A DNA stretch of 64,000 nucleotides from Hellea sp039977295. Lineage in GTDB: Bacteria > Pseudomonadota > Alphaproteobacteria > Caulobacterales > Maricaulaceae. Shown in pieces: positions 24,019 to 32,449 of the stretch. The position numbers and the translations under genes are program-made. The DNA lies in the NCBI GenBank assembly GCA_039977295.1, contig JBDWDN010000012.1, positions 1 through 64,000 of the forward strand. Direction: 5' to 3'. A model generated the notes under the pieces. It made no database searches, was not told the DNA's origin, and worked only from the letters and a program-made list of their open reading frames with translations. The first letter of the stretch is position 1, and every line of letters starts with the position of its first letter.

Positions 24019-25692
24019 TTACCTCTCCAATATCCCCGGCAAATTCAGGTCATTCTCTTTGGCGGAATCCATGGCGATATCATAACCCGCATCGGCGTGA
24101 CGCATCACGCCCGTTGCGGGGTCATTCCATAGGACGCGCTTTAGGCGGCGATCTGCGTCCTCGCTTCCGTCCGCGCAAATCACCATGCCGGAATGTTGAG
24201 AGTATCCCATGCCTACGCCGCCGCCATGATGCAGCGATACCCAAGTTGCGCCTGAGGCTGTGTTGAGTAGCGCATTTAAAAGAGGCCAATCAGAGACAGC
24301 ATCAGAGCCGTCCTTCATGGCTTCGGTTTCGCGGTTTGGCGATGCGACGGAGCCTGAATCTAAATGATCGCGGCCGATGACGACAGGGGCGCTGAGCTCT
24401 CCGTTGCGGACCATCTCATTAAAAGCCAGGCCGAGCTTATGACGCTGCCCAAGGCCTACCCAGCAAATACGGGCAGGGAGGCCTTGAAAGGCAATCCGCT
24501 CTCGCGCCATATCAAGCCAATGGTGTAAATGCGGGTCGTCTGGAATAAGTTCTTTGACCTTGGCATCCGTTTTATAGATATCTTCGGGGTCGCCAGAGAG
24601 CGCGCACCAGCGAAAGGGGCCGATGCCTCGGCAAAATAGCGGACGGATATATGCGGGAACAAAGCCCGGGAAATCAAAGGCATTTTCTAAGCCTTCATCT
24701 AGGGCAACTTGACGAATATTATTACCGTAATCCAGCGTCGGGACGCCTTGATTCCAAAATTCCACCATGGCCTCAACTTGTATCTTCATGGACGCGCGCG
24801 CCGCTTTCTCAACAGATTTGGGGTTTTTGGTTTTTGCCTCATTCCATTGCCCTACAGTCCAGCCTTGGGGGAGGTATCCGTTAAGGGGATCATGGGCTGA
24901 CGTCTGGTCTGTGACCATGTCTGGCCTTATGCCTCGTCGCACGAGTTCGGGGAAGACGTCCGCTGCATTGCCCAGAAGGCCAACAGATTTTGCTTCGCCA
25001 GCCGCCGTCCATTTTTCAATCAGCGCTAGAGCTTCGTCCAGTGTTTTGGCTTTGGCGTCGACATAGCGCGTGCGTAGACGAAAATCGATACGGGTTTCAT
25101 CACATTCAACAGCAAGACAGCATGCGCCTGCCATAACGGCCGCTAAAGGCTGCGCGCCGCCCATGCCGCCAAGGCCGCCTGTCAGGATCCATTTGCCTTT
25201 TAAGTCGCCGTCATAATGTTGGCGTCCGGCTTCGACGAATGTTTCATAGGTGCCCTGCACAATGCCCTGCGTGCCGATATATATCCAAGAGCCTGCGGTC
25301 ATCTGGCCATACATGGCGAGACCTTTTTTATCGAGCTCATTAAAGTGGTCCCAATTTGCCCATTTCGGAACAAGGTTTGAATTCGCGATCAGCACGCGCG
25401 GCGCGTCTTTGTGGGTTTGGAAAACGCCGACAGGTTTACCCGATTGGACAAGTAGTGTTTCATCATCTTCAAGCGCTTTTAAGCTCGCGACGATCTGGTC
25501 ATAGGCTTCCCAATTACGCGCCGCGCGGCCTATCCCGCCATAGACAACTAATTCATGCGGATTCTCGGCGACATCAGGATGCAGATTATTCATCAACATA
25601 CGCATAGGCGCTTCGGTCAACCAAGATTTGGCTGTAATCTCTGACCCTGTCGCGGGGAAAATGTCACGGCTGTTTTTACGCGTAAATGTCAT
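24019..25692 (-). CDS. hutU: Urocanate hydratase
   Basis: A 557-residue enzyme that adds water to urocanate to give imidazolonepropionate, step two of histidine breakdown, using bound NAD+. The glycine-rich WILTGGLGGMGGAQPLAAVM and the region ICWVGLGQRHKLGL with HHGGGVGMGYSQHSGMV are family hallmarks; length is normal. I start at ATG 25692, which overlaps the hutG stop as ATGA; the frame continues to 25881 inside hutG. Last gene of hutI-hutH-hutG-hutU. Confidence 0.96.
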   Translation of the reverse strand: MTFTRKNSRDIFPATGSEITAKSWLTEAPMRMLMNNLHPDVAENPHELVVYGGIGRAARNWEAYDQIVASLKALEDDETLLVQSGKPVGVFQTHKDAPRVLIANSNLVPKWANWDHFNELDKKGLAMYGQMTAGSWIYIGTQGIVQGTYETFVEAGRQHYDGDLKGKWILTGGLGGMGGAQPLAAVMAGACCLAVECDETRIDFRLRTRYVDAKAKTLDEALALIEKWTAAGEAKSVGLLGNAADVFPELVRRGIRPDMVTDQTSAHDPLNGYLPQGWTVGQWNEAKTKNPKSVEKAARASMKIQVEAMVEFWNQGVPTLDYGNNIRQVALDEGLENAFDFPGFVPAYIRPLFCRGIGPFRWCALSGDPEDIYKTDAKVKELIPDDPHLHHWLDMARERIAFQGLPARICWVGLGQRHKLGLAFNEMVRNGELSAPVVIGRDHLDSGSVASPNRETEAMKDGSDAVSDWPLLNALLNTASGATWVSLHHGGGVGMGYSQHSGMVICADGSEDADRRLKRVLWNDPATGVMRHADAGYDIAMDSAKENDLNLPGILER

Positions 25693-26489
25693 GTGATATC
25701 GCCTTTTAAGATACGGGTTTCGAGGGTTTGAAGACAGGATTTTAAAACGGCGCGCAATTTTTCTGCGCGCGGTTCTTGGTAAGGCCACGGCATAGATTCT
25801 TGCATGTAGTTTTTCTGCGCGAGTTCCATTTGGATGGCATGAACGCCCGTTTCGGGTTTGCCGTAATGACGTGTTGTCCAACCGCCTTTAAAACGGCCAT
25901 TTTCCACATAGCTGTAATCTTTGGCCCCCGCGCAAATATCGGCTACGGCCTTTTGAATAGCGGGCGCGCAGGTTTCGCCGTGTTTTGTTCCGATATTGAA
26001 ATCGGGCAGGGCCCCGTCAAAGAGAAAAGGCACATGAGAGCGTATAGAATGGCAATCATATAATATGGCAATGCCGTGCAGCGATTTAACCCGCGTGATT
26101 TCAGCGTTGAGAGCAGCGTGATAGGGCGCATGATAAGTTTGGCGGCGTTTTTCAATGTCATCGGCATCCGGCTCTTGGCCTTTGCAGTAAATCGATATGC
26201 CGTCAAAATCGGTGAGCGGGCACAGACCCGTTGTGTTTTGCCCCGGATAAAGAGATGTCCCCAATGGGTCGCGATTGGGGTCAATGACATAGCGGTGAAA
26301 ATTGGCGCGTATCATGGTCGCGCCGGGGAGCAGCCCCGTATAGAGCCTATCAATATGCCAATCCGTGTCTGACAATTCACGACCTATTGCATTTAACCGC
26401 GCGTGGATATTAGGGGGAACGTAAAGCCCCGAATGGGGCATGGCGAGGATGATAGGGCTGCTGCCTTTTATGATATCTACGGGTGTCAT
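25689..26489 (-). CDS. hutG: N-formylglutamate deformylase
   Basis: A 266-residue zinc hydrolase that splits N-formylglutamate into glutamate and formate, the final step of the HutF/HutG branch. Visible motifs include PHSGLYVPP, DTDWHIDRLY, NFHRYVIDPNRDP and LYDCHSI. It overlaps hutH and hutU by 4 bases at each end (ATGA). Presence of hutF across the promoter confirms that the two-step route via N-formylglutamate is used here. Confidence 0.95.
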   Translation of the reverse strand: MTPVDIIKGSSPIILAMPHSGLYVPPNIHARLNAIGRELSDTDWHIDRLYTGLLPGATMIRANFHRYVIDPNRDPLGTSLYPGQNTTGLCPLTDFDGISIYCKGQEPDADDIEKRRQTYHAPYHAALNAEITRVKSLHGIAILYDCHSIRSHVPFLFDGALPDFNIGTKHGETCAPAIQKAVADICAGAKDYSYVENGRFKGGWTTRHYGKPETGVHAIQMELAQKNYMQESMPWPYQEPRAEKLRAVLKSCLQTLETRILKGDIT

Positions 26490-28033
26490 TTTGCGGCAGA
26501 AAGCGGAAAGCTTGACCCTAGTCCTGCGGCATTGATAAGGCTGGCATCGACTATCATGTCACTGGCGATATTGATATCATCTGCGAGGTAACGATCATCT
26601 TCGAGGCGGGCGACGGCGCCGCGTAAATGCGCGATAACAATTTGTAGTCCCGCGCTTGTTTTCAAAGGCGTTCTAAACTCTATACCTTGCGCCGCGCAGA
26701 GAAGCTCTACGCCTAAGATATGAGATAGATTGGCATTCATTTGCATCAGGCGCCGCGCTGCATGGGCGGCCATAGAGACATGGTCTTCTTGATTGGCGCT
26801 AGTCGGCGTCGAATCTGTTGAGCAGGGATTGGCGAGATGTTTATTCTCGCTCATCAAGGCTGCCGTTGTCACTTCGGCAATCATATAGCCTGAATTCAAT
26901 CCAGGCTCGGGCGTAAGGAATGGCGGTAAATCAAAGCTTAGAGTAGGGTCAACCATTAAGGCGACGCGGCGCTGCGCAATGGCGCCAATCTCGGCTATGG
27001 CTATGGCGATTTGGTCCGCCGCAAAGGCGACAGGTTCGGCGTGAAAATTACCGCCAGATACGATTTGTCCTGTTTGGCCCAGCACAAGGGGATTATCAGT
27101 TACGGCATTAGCTTCGATTTCTAAGGTGGTCGCCGCCATGCGTAGCATATCAACACAAGCCCCCGTAACTTGGGGTTGGCAGCGAATGCAGTAAGGATCT
27201 TGCACGCGGGTATCATCCTCGCGGTGGCTGTCTCTGATCTCTGAGCCTTTGAGCAAATCGCGCATGGAGCGGGCGACTTCAATCTGGCCGCGATGGCCTC
27301 GCAGCTCATGAATTTCAGCCAGTAACGGGGCGGTTGAACCCATAATGGCATCTGTCGAGAGCGAGGATGTGATGATGGCGCCTTGCACATTACGCCACGC
27401 TTTGAAGAGTCCCGCCAAAGCATAGGCCGTTGAAAATTGTGTGCCGTTAATTAGCGCAAGGCCTTCCTTCGCTCCAAGAATAATAGGCGAGAGACCCGCT
27501 GCGCTGAGCGCTTTGCGAGACGGCATGACGCTACCTTGATAGAGGCTTGTGCCTTCGCCCAGCATCGCCGCCGCCATATGCGCTAAGGGCGCGAGGTCGC
27601 CAGAGGCGCCAACCGAGCCTTTGGCGGGAATAACGGGCGTTACGCCGCGCTCTAACATGTTCTCAATCAACTCAATTAAGTCCCAGCGCACGCCGGAGGC
27701 TCCGCGCCCAAGTGAGAGGAGTTTTAAGGCCATCATAAGCCGCGTGATCTCAGGCTCGACGGCATCGCCAACGCCGCAGCAATGAGACAGGATTAAATTG
27801 CGCTGTAATGTGGCTGTATCCTCTGCCGCGATTTTCACGCTGGCAAGTTTCCCAAATCCCGTATTGACCCCGTAAACAGCAGCGCCGCCATTAACCGCCG
27901 CTTCAATCTGCGCCGCAGCTGTCATGACGCCGGCCTTTGCGGAGCGGTTTAATTTTACGGGATGTTGCTCGCGGTAGATCGTCTCTAAATCTGCGAGGGT
28001 GGCTAAGCCAGGGGTCAAGGTTATCGTCGCCAT
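26486..28033 (-). CDS. hutH: Histidine ammonia-lyase
   Basis: A 515-residue enzyme that removes ammonia from histidine to give urocanate. The self-forming MIO cofactor site is Ala143-Ser144-Gly145 in GSVGASGDLAPL; YGVNTGFG at about 54-61 is the other hallmark. Start ATG 28033 overlaps the hutI stop. Length matches the family. Confidence 0.97.
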   Translation of the reverse strand: MATITLTPGLATLADLETIYREQHPVKLNRSAKAGVMTAAAQIEAAVNGGAAVYGVNTGFGKLASVKIAAEDTATLQRNLILSHCCGVGDAVEPEITRLMMALKLLSLGRGASGVRWDLIELIENMLERGVTPVIPAKGSVGASGDLAPLAHMAAAMLGEGTSLYQGSVMPSRKALSAAGLSPIILGAKEGLALINGTQFSTAYALAGLFKAWRNVQGAIITSSLSTDAIMGSTAPLLAEIHELRGHRGQIEVARSMRDLLKGSEIRDSHREDDTRVQDPYCIRCQPQVTGACVDMLRMAATTLEIEANAVTDNPLVLGQTGQIVSGGNFHAEPVAFAADQIAIAIAEIGAIAQRRVALMVDPTLSFDLPPFLTPEPGLNSGYMIAEVTTAALMSENKHLANPCSTDSTPTSANQEDHVSMAAHAARRLMQMNANLSHILGVELLCAAQGIEFRTPLKTSAGLQIVIAHLRGAVARLEDDRYLADDINIASDMIVDASLINAAGLGSSFPLSAAK

Positions 28034-29235
28034 TACGACCCTCCAAAAATACGTTTATGCAAAGGATTAAACCCCATGCGGTATGAAAGCTCTGCTGGAT
28101 GCTCCGCGTTCCAAATGGCGAGGTCAGCGCGAAGGCCTGCTCGAAGGGAGCCGCAATCGTCGAGACCCAATGCGTGGGCCGCATGGCAGGTCGTTCCGGC
28201 GAGCGCTTCTTGCGGCGTCATTTTAAACAAGGTGCAAGCCATATTCATCGCCAGCAAAAGTGACGTCAAAGGCGAAGAGCCAGGATTGCAATCGGTCGCC
28301 ACGGCCATAGCCACGCCCGCTTTGCGAAAGGCGTCAATGGGCGGGAGCTGTGTTTCGCTTAGGGCATAAAAAGCGCCTGGCAGCATAACGGCAATAGTGC
28401 CTGATTTTGCCATAGCGTTCACGCCGCTTTGATCCAAATGCTCGAGATGATCAGCAGAGATCGCCTGAAATTCAGCCGCGAGTTTCGCGCCGCCTAAATT
28501 GGAGAGCTGTTCAGCATGAAGTTTGACCGGAAGGCCAAGTGATGTCGCCGCCTCGAAAACCCGCTTAATCTGTGAGAGTCTAAAGGCGATGGTTTCACAA
28601 AACCCGTCAACGGCGTCGACTAGGCCCGCCTCATTCGCGGCAATCAGCCCCGCAATACAAACCTCATCTATATAGGCATCTGCGCGGTTCTTATACAGGG
28701 CCGGCAGTGCGTGGGCGGCAAGATAGGTGGCGCGAACGCGCAAAGGCCGAAGGGTTTCAATGTGTTTCGCGGCGCGGAGCATCTTAAGCTCGTTTTCAAT
28801 GTCGAGGCCGTAACCAGATTTAATCTCTAATGTTGTTACGCCTTCAGCGATCAGGCTATCAATTCGGGGCAGGGCGCTTGCGATTAGGTCCGCTTCGGAG
28901 GCATTACGTGTTTTTTGGACAGTAGAAACAATGCCGCCGCCTGCGCGCGAAATTTCTTCATAGCTCGCGCCGTTCAGCCGCATTTCAAACTCGGCCGCGC
29001 GGTCACCCGCATGGATAATATGGGTATGACAATCAATGAGGGCAGGGGTAATGAGGCGCCGCGATATATCCTCGCTCGGCCAAGTTTTGTAAGTCTCTGG
29101 AAGCTCAGATTGCGGGCCAACCCATGCGATAAGGCCATCGGCCATTGCCAGTGCGCCGTTCTTAATCAAGCCGTAGTCTTTAGGGCCGTCATCCAGTGTT
29201 GCAAGCGCCGCATTTATGAAAACTTTGCGTGTCAG
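28033..29235 (-). CDS. hutI: Imidazolonepropionase, probable CTG start
   Basis: A 400-residue amidohydrolase that opens the imidazolone ring to formimidoylglutamate. Metal ligands His70 and His72 lie in DCHTHIIHAG, with LHAEQLSN and TDCNPGSSP later. The only ATG upstream in frame, 29283, lies inside the promoter and HutC operator, upstream of the expected transcription start. Homologues begin MxRKVFINA-like, which aligns with CTG 29235, preceded by ACGGAAATTATC. I therefore place the start there; experimental support is lacking. Confidence 0.85.
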   Translation of the reverse strand: MTRKVFINAALATLDDGPKDYGLIKNGALAMADGLIAWVGPQSELPETYKTWPSEDISRRLITPALIDCHTHIIHAGDRAAEFEMRLNGASYEEISRAGGGIVSTVQKTRNASEADLIASALPRIDSLIAEGVTTLEIKSGYGLDIENELKMLRAAKHIETLRPLRVRATYLAAHALPALYKNRADAYIDEVCIAGLIAANEAGLVDAVDGFCETIAFRLSQIKRVFEAATSLGLPVKLHAEQLSNLGGAKLAAEFQAISADHLEHLDQSGVNAMAKSGTIAVMLPGAFYALSETQLPPIDAFRKAGVAMAVATDCNPGSSPLTSLLLAMNMACTLFKMTPQEALAGTTCHAAHALGLDDCGSLRAGLRADLAIWNAEHPAELSYRMGFNPLHKRIFGGS

Positions 29236-29269
29236 GATAATTTCCGTTCTTGATTTCTGTGAGCTTTGA

Positions 29270-29299
29270 ATTATTATGTGCATACATAATAATTGTCAA
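29270..29299. promoter_or_regulatory. HutC operator and divergent hut promoter
   Basis: Arms ATTATTATGT (29270-29279) and ACATAATAAT (29284-29293) form a perfect inverted repeat with spacer GCAT, resembling HutC/GntR operators of the TGTATA type. On the minus strand TTGACA (29299-29294) and TAATAA (29276-29271), 17 bp apart, make a good sigma-70 promoter for hutI lying across the operator. HutC bound here would block both divergent hut units until urocanate releases it, as known for HutC. Confidence 0.75.
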
Positions 29300-29312
29300 T
29301 ATCGGAAACGTT

Positions 29313-30692
29313 ATGAAAAAAATTTGGGCAAAACAGGCGCTCGTCTCTGGGGAGTGGCATGATAATGTGCTGGTGGAAGTTGATACCGCGGGGCATATTT
29401 CATCTGTTTCGCTAAATATTTCTAAGTCGAGCCTGAGCGGAGAGGTTCATCTTTGCGGTATTTTATGCCCAGCTCCCGCCAATATTCACAGCCATGCTTT
29501 CCAGCGGGCCATGGCTGGCATGACAGAGCGGCGCGGCCGTGATCCGGGTGATAATTTTTGGGCATGGCGTAAGCTTATGTACCGTTTTTTGGATAAGCTA
29601 ACCCCTGAAGATATCCAAAATATTGCGGCCTTTGTGCAAATGGAAATGCTGGAAGCGGGCTATGCGGCCAATACAGAGTTTCATTATCTCCATCATCAAA
29701 AAGACGGCGCGCCTTATGATAATGTTGCGGAACTATCAGGCCGTATAGCGGCAGCGGCGCAAGAGACAGGCATGGGCTTAACGCTATTGCCCGTTCTTTA
29801 CGAGCAAGGGGGATGTGATGGCCGTGCCTTGGGACAAGGACAAGTCCGGTTTGGAAATAATATAGACGGCTTTGAAAAACTGCTTACTGGCGCGGCTAGC
29901 GCCATGTCAGTTCTGCCCGCAGATGCGCGCTTGGGCGTTGCTCCGCATTCCCTGCGGGCGGTGAGCCGCGAGGCCTTATCAGATGTTATTTCTCTGCGCC
30001 CTGATGATGTTGTGCATATGCATTTGGCGGAACAAACCGGCGAGGTTGACGAGGTGCTAGCCGCTTATGGCGCTCGCCCTGTTGAGTGGTTATTTGATAC
30101 TCACGGCGTGGATAAGCGCTGGTGCTTGATTCATCTTACGCAAATGCAGCCCCATGAAACGATTGCAGTGGCGCGGTCCAACGCGGTGGCAGGCTTATGC
30201 CCTATAACAGAAGCCAATTTGGGCGACGGAATATTTGACGCCGTGCGCTACCATGAAAATCAGGGACGTTTTGGCGTGGGTTCCGATTCAAATGTGCGCA
30301 TCTCATTTGCGCAGGAGCTTCGCAGCTTGGAGTATTCGCAGCGCTTAACCCACCGCGCCCGCGCTGTCCTCGCGACAGAGGATATTTCAAATGGACGCCT
30401 ATTATTTGACGGCGCTGTGCAGGGCGGGGCGCAAGCCTCAGGCCGTAAAAGCGGCGCAATTGAGGTAGGGCGTTTGGCAGATATGTTGGCGCTGGACGCT
30501 GACCACATTGATTTACTGGGCCGCGAAGGGGATATGCTTCTTGACAGTTTCATCTTTGCGGGTGGTAAACAGATGATAACAGATGTGTGGTCGGCGGGCC
30601 GTCACCTTGTCAAAGACGGGCGGCATAGACAACAGGGCGCGATAACCGCCAATTATAAAAACTGTATCGCCGCTTTAAGAGAGCGTCTGTGA
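29313..30692 (+). CDS. hutF: Formimidoylglutamate deiminase
   Basis: A 459-residue amidohydrolase converting N-formimidoylglutamate to N-formylglutamate plus ammonia. Metal-site His59 and His61 lie in ANIHSHAFQRAMAGMTERR; APHSLRAVS and GVGSDSNVRIS are further family signatures. I start at ATG 29313, with CGGAAACG upstream; the frame extends back to 29250 over the operator. It overlaps hutC (GTGA) and is divergent from hutI. Confidence 0.95.
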   Translation: MKKIWAKQALVSGEWHDNVLVEVDTAGHISSVSLNISKSSLSGEVHLCGILCPAPANIHSHAFQRAMAGMTERRGRDPGDNFWAWRKLMYRFLDKLTPEDIQNIAAFVQMEMLEAGYAANTEFHYLHHQKDGAPYDNVAELSGRIAAAAQETGMGLTLLPVLYEQGGCDGRALGQGQVRFGNNIDGFEKLLTGAASAMSVLPADARLGVAPHSLRAVSREALSDVISLRPDDVVHMHLAEQTGEVDEVLAAYGARPVEWLFDTHGVDKRWCLIHLTQMQPHETIAVARSNAVAGLCPITEANLGDGIFDAVRYHENQGRFGVGSDSNVRISFAQELRSLEYSQRLTHRARAVLATEDISNGRLLFDGAVQGGAQASGRKSGAIEVGRLADMLALDADHIDLLGREGDMLLDSFIFAGGKQMITDVWSAGRHLVKDGRHRQQGAITANYKNCIAALRERL

Positions 30693-31402
30693 CCGCATCC
30701 GCTAAAACGCCCCGCAGCTCTATAACATGGCAGAGCCTTTACGCCGAAGTTTCAAACCGTATCTCCAGCGGTATCTGGAAACCGGGGGAGCTTATCCCCG
30801 GTGAAGTGGAATTGGCGCGCGAATTTGGCTGCGCGCGCGCGACTGTCAATAGGGCGCTAAGGCAGCTCGCAGATGAGGGATTTCTCGATCGCCGCCGCAA
30901 AGCCGGCACACGGGTTGCCCTGCATCCCGTTCGAAAAGCGACGCTGGATATTTCCATAACCCGTCTGGAGGTCGAGCAAAGAGGGTGCGCCTATTCGCAT
31001 GTGGTTTTAAACCGCAAACAAAAATTAGCGCCTACTGCTATTCGCAAAATCATGGGCAAGACTGGGGCCAAGCCTCTTTATCTAACAACACTTCACGAAG
31101 CGGACGGTAACCCGTTTTTATATGAAACACGCTGGATCAACACGGATGTCGTTCCAGAAATTCTAACGGCTGATCTTTCCGCGATTAGCGCCAATGAATG
31201 GCTCGTCGAAAACGCGCTTTTCACAACAGGGGAAATCACATTTTCTGCGGCGAATGCTTCGGAGGAGGAGGCTGAAATTCTAGGCATAGACATCGGCGCA
31301 GCGCTGTTCATCGTGCGCCGGGTGACATGGAACGGAGCGAATGCAATTACGGTTGTAAAGCTCGCCTATGTTTCAGAATTTGAAATGAGCACGCGGATAT
31401 GA
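30689..31402 (+). CDS. hutC: Histidine utilisation repressor, GntR family
   Basis: A 237-residue GntR-family repressor: winged helix at about 15-82 (ELAREFGCARATVNRALRQL) and a C-terminal UTRA ligand domain (about 95-235, LYETRWINTDVVPE). HutC binds urocanate. It starts with GTG 30689 overlapping the hutF stop by 4 bases, and likely recognises the palindrome at 29270-29293, giving autoregulation. Confidence 0.92.
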   Translation: MTASAKTPRSSITWQSLYAEVSNRISSGIWKPGELIPGEVELAREFGCARATVNRALRQLADEGFLDRRRKAGTRVALHPVRKATLDISITRLEVEQRGCAYSHVVLNRKQKLAPTAIRKIMGKTGAKPLYLTTLHEADGNPFLYETRWINTDVVPEILTADLSAISANEWLVENALFTTGEITFSAANASEEEAEILGIDIGAALFIVRRVTWNGANAITVVKLAYVSEFEMSTRI

Positions 31403-31566
31403 CGGGGCTTGTCGCGTCGCCATTATGCGCCACGACCTAACTCACCCTATCCGAGCGCAATCCCCTTTACATTTAAACTGCACCCTTTTGTTGTGTTTCA
31501 CGCCTCAATTGGGCACACTCTTTGCATGCGGCATAGACTGCGGGTTTAGATTTAATGGTGATTGAT

Positions 31567-32412
31567 ATGAAATACTTATTGCAAAGCTGTGCTGTGTTAG
31601 TGGGACTCAGCCTTTCGACGACGGCGCAAGCTGGGCCGCATTGCGGCGCTCATGTTCCTTCCGTTCCTGCCACTTGCGCTCCTGCGCCGACGGTTGTTTC
31701 CTCTGTAACGCAGCCCGTTTTTACGACATCGACACATTTCCGCCCCGTCACGACAGTTGAAGATGTGACCGTGATGCGAGAACATACGGAAACAAAAGCC
31801 GTTACGGTGCATGTCCCTGAAGTCGTAACGCGCACCAAAACCGTTATGAAAGAAGTCACAACGGCCAAAGATGTGACGGTTATGAAGCCTGTCACAACTT
31901 TGAAGCCCCAGACACGGATGGTGGAGGTCACGCAGCAGCGCAATGTCACCAAGCTGCGCCCCATTACTAAAACACGCGAAGTTACTGTGATGAAGCCCGT
32001 AAAGGTCATGAGACCCGTAACGGTCATGAAAGAGTTCACGGAAATGCAGCCTCATACTGAGGTAGAGACTTATACGGAAATGGAGTCTTATGACGATATT
32101 GAGCATTTCACGACGATGGAAGCGCAAACAGAGATGGTGAGTCATACTGAAATGGTTGCCCATACTGAGACGCAATATAGCACAAGCCTGGTGCCTGAAA
32201 CACAGACGAGCTCTCACACCTTAATGCGCCCGAAAACCGAGTATCAAGAGCATAAAGTGATGCGCCCCGTAACAGTGCAGCAAGAGACGACAAGCCTTGT
32301 GCCGGAACAACATACGCGCCAAATCAATGTGGTAAGGCCTATCGTGTCGGTGCCGTATCCCGTTCCTGTTGCTGTGCCTTCTTGTCAACGCGCCGTTCAG
32401 AGGCCTTGCTAA
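31567..32412 (+). CDS. Exported low-complexity protein with alveolin-like Val/Thr/Met repeats
   Basis: A 281-residue protein starting at ATG 31567 (ATG 31555 is in frame but adds four residues before the signal). The signal peptide ends near TTAQA. From about residue 60 to 260 nearly the whole chain is degenerate short repeats of the type VTVMKPVT, VTVMREHT, HTEMVAHT, alternating Thr/Val with charged residues, spaced about 7-8 residues. Cys-rich short ends (GPHCGAHVP..ATCAP; SCQRAVQRPC) flank them. The pattern resembles eukaryotic articulin/alveolin repeats and suggests a fibrous envelope structure; this is inference from composition only. Confidence 0.7.
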   Translation: MKYLLQSCAVLVGLSLSTTAQAGPHCGAHVPSVPATCAPAPTVVSSVTQPVFTTSTHFRPVTTVEDVTVMREHTETKAVTVHVPEVVTRTKTVMKEVTTAKDVTVMKPVTTLKPQTRMVEVTQQRNVTKLRPITKTREVTVMKPVKVMRPVTVMKEFTEMQPHTEVETYTEMESYDDIEHFTTMEAQTEMVSHTEMVAHTETQYSTSLVPETQTSSHTLMRPKTEYQEHKVMRPVTVQQETTSLVPEQHTRQINVVRPIVSVPYPVPVAVPSCQRAVQRPC

Positions 32413-32449
32413 CGCTATTGATATCTCACTTAAAAAGTTCTCAAGAATA

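Noticed and set aside
23934..24266. Open frame downstream of the hypothetical protein at 23.6 kb
   Set aside because: It runs antisense through the hutU end, has no ribosome site, and its product looks like random Arg/Pro-rich shadow sequence.
25693..25881. N-terminal extension of hutU inside hutG
   Set aside because: hutU homologues start at MTF; ATG 25692 is coupled to the hutG stop.
31597..32217. 206-codon open frame on the minus strand opposite the repeat protein
   Set aside because: Shadow of the Val/Thr/Met repeats; His/Arg-rich product without start signals, and the plus-strand frame has a clear signal peptide.
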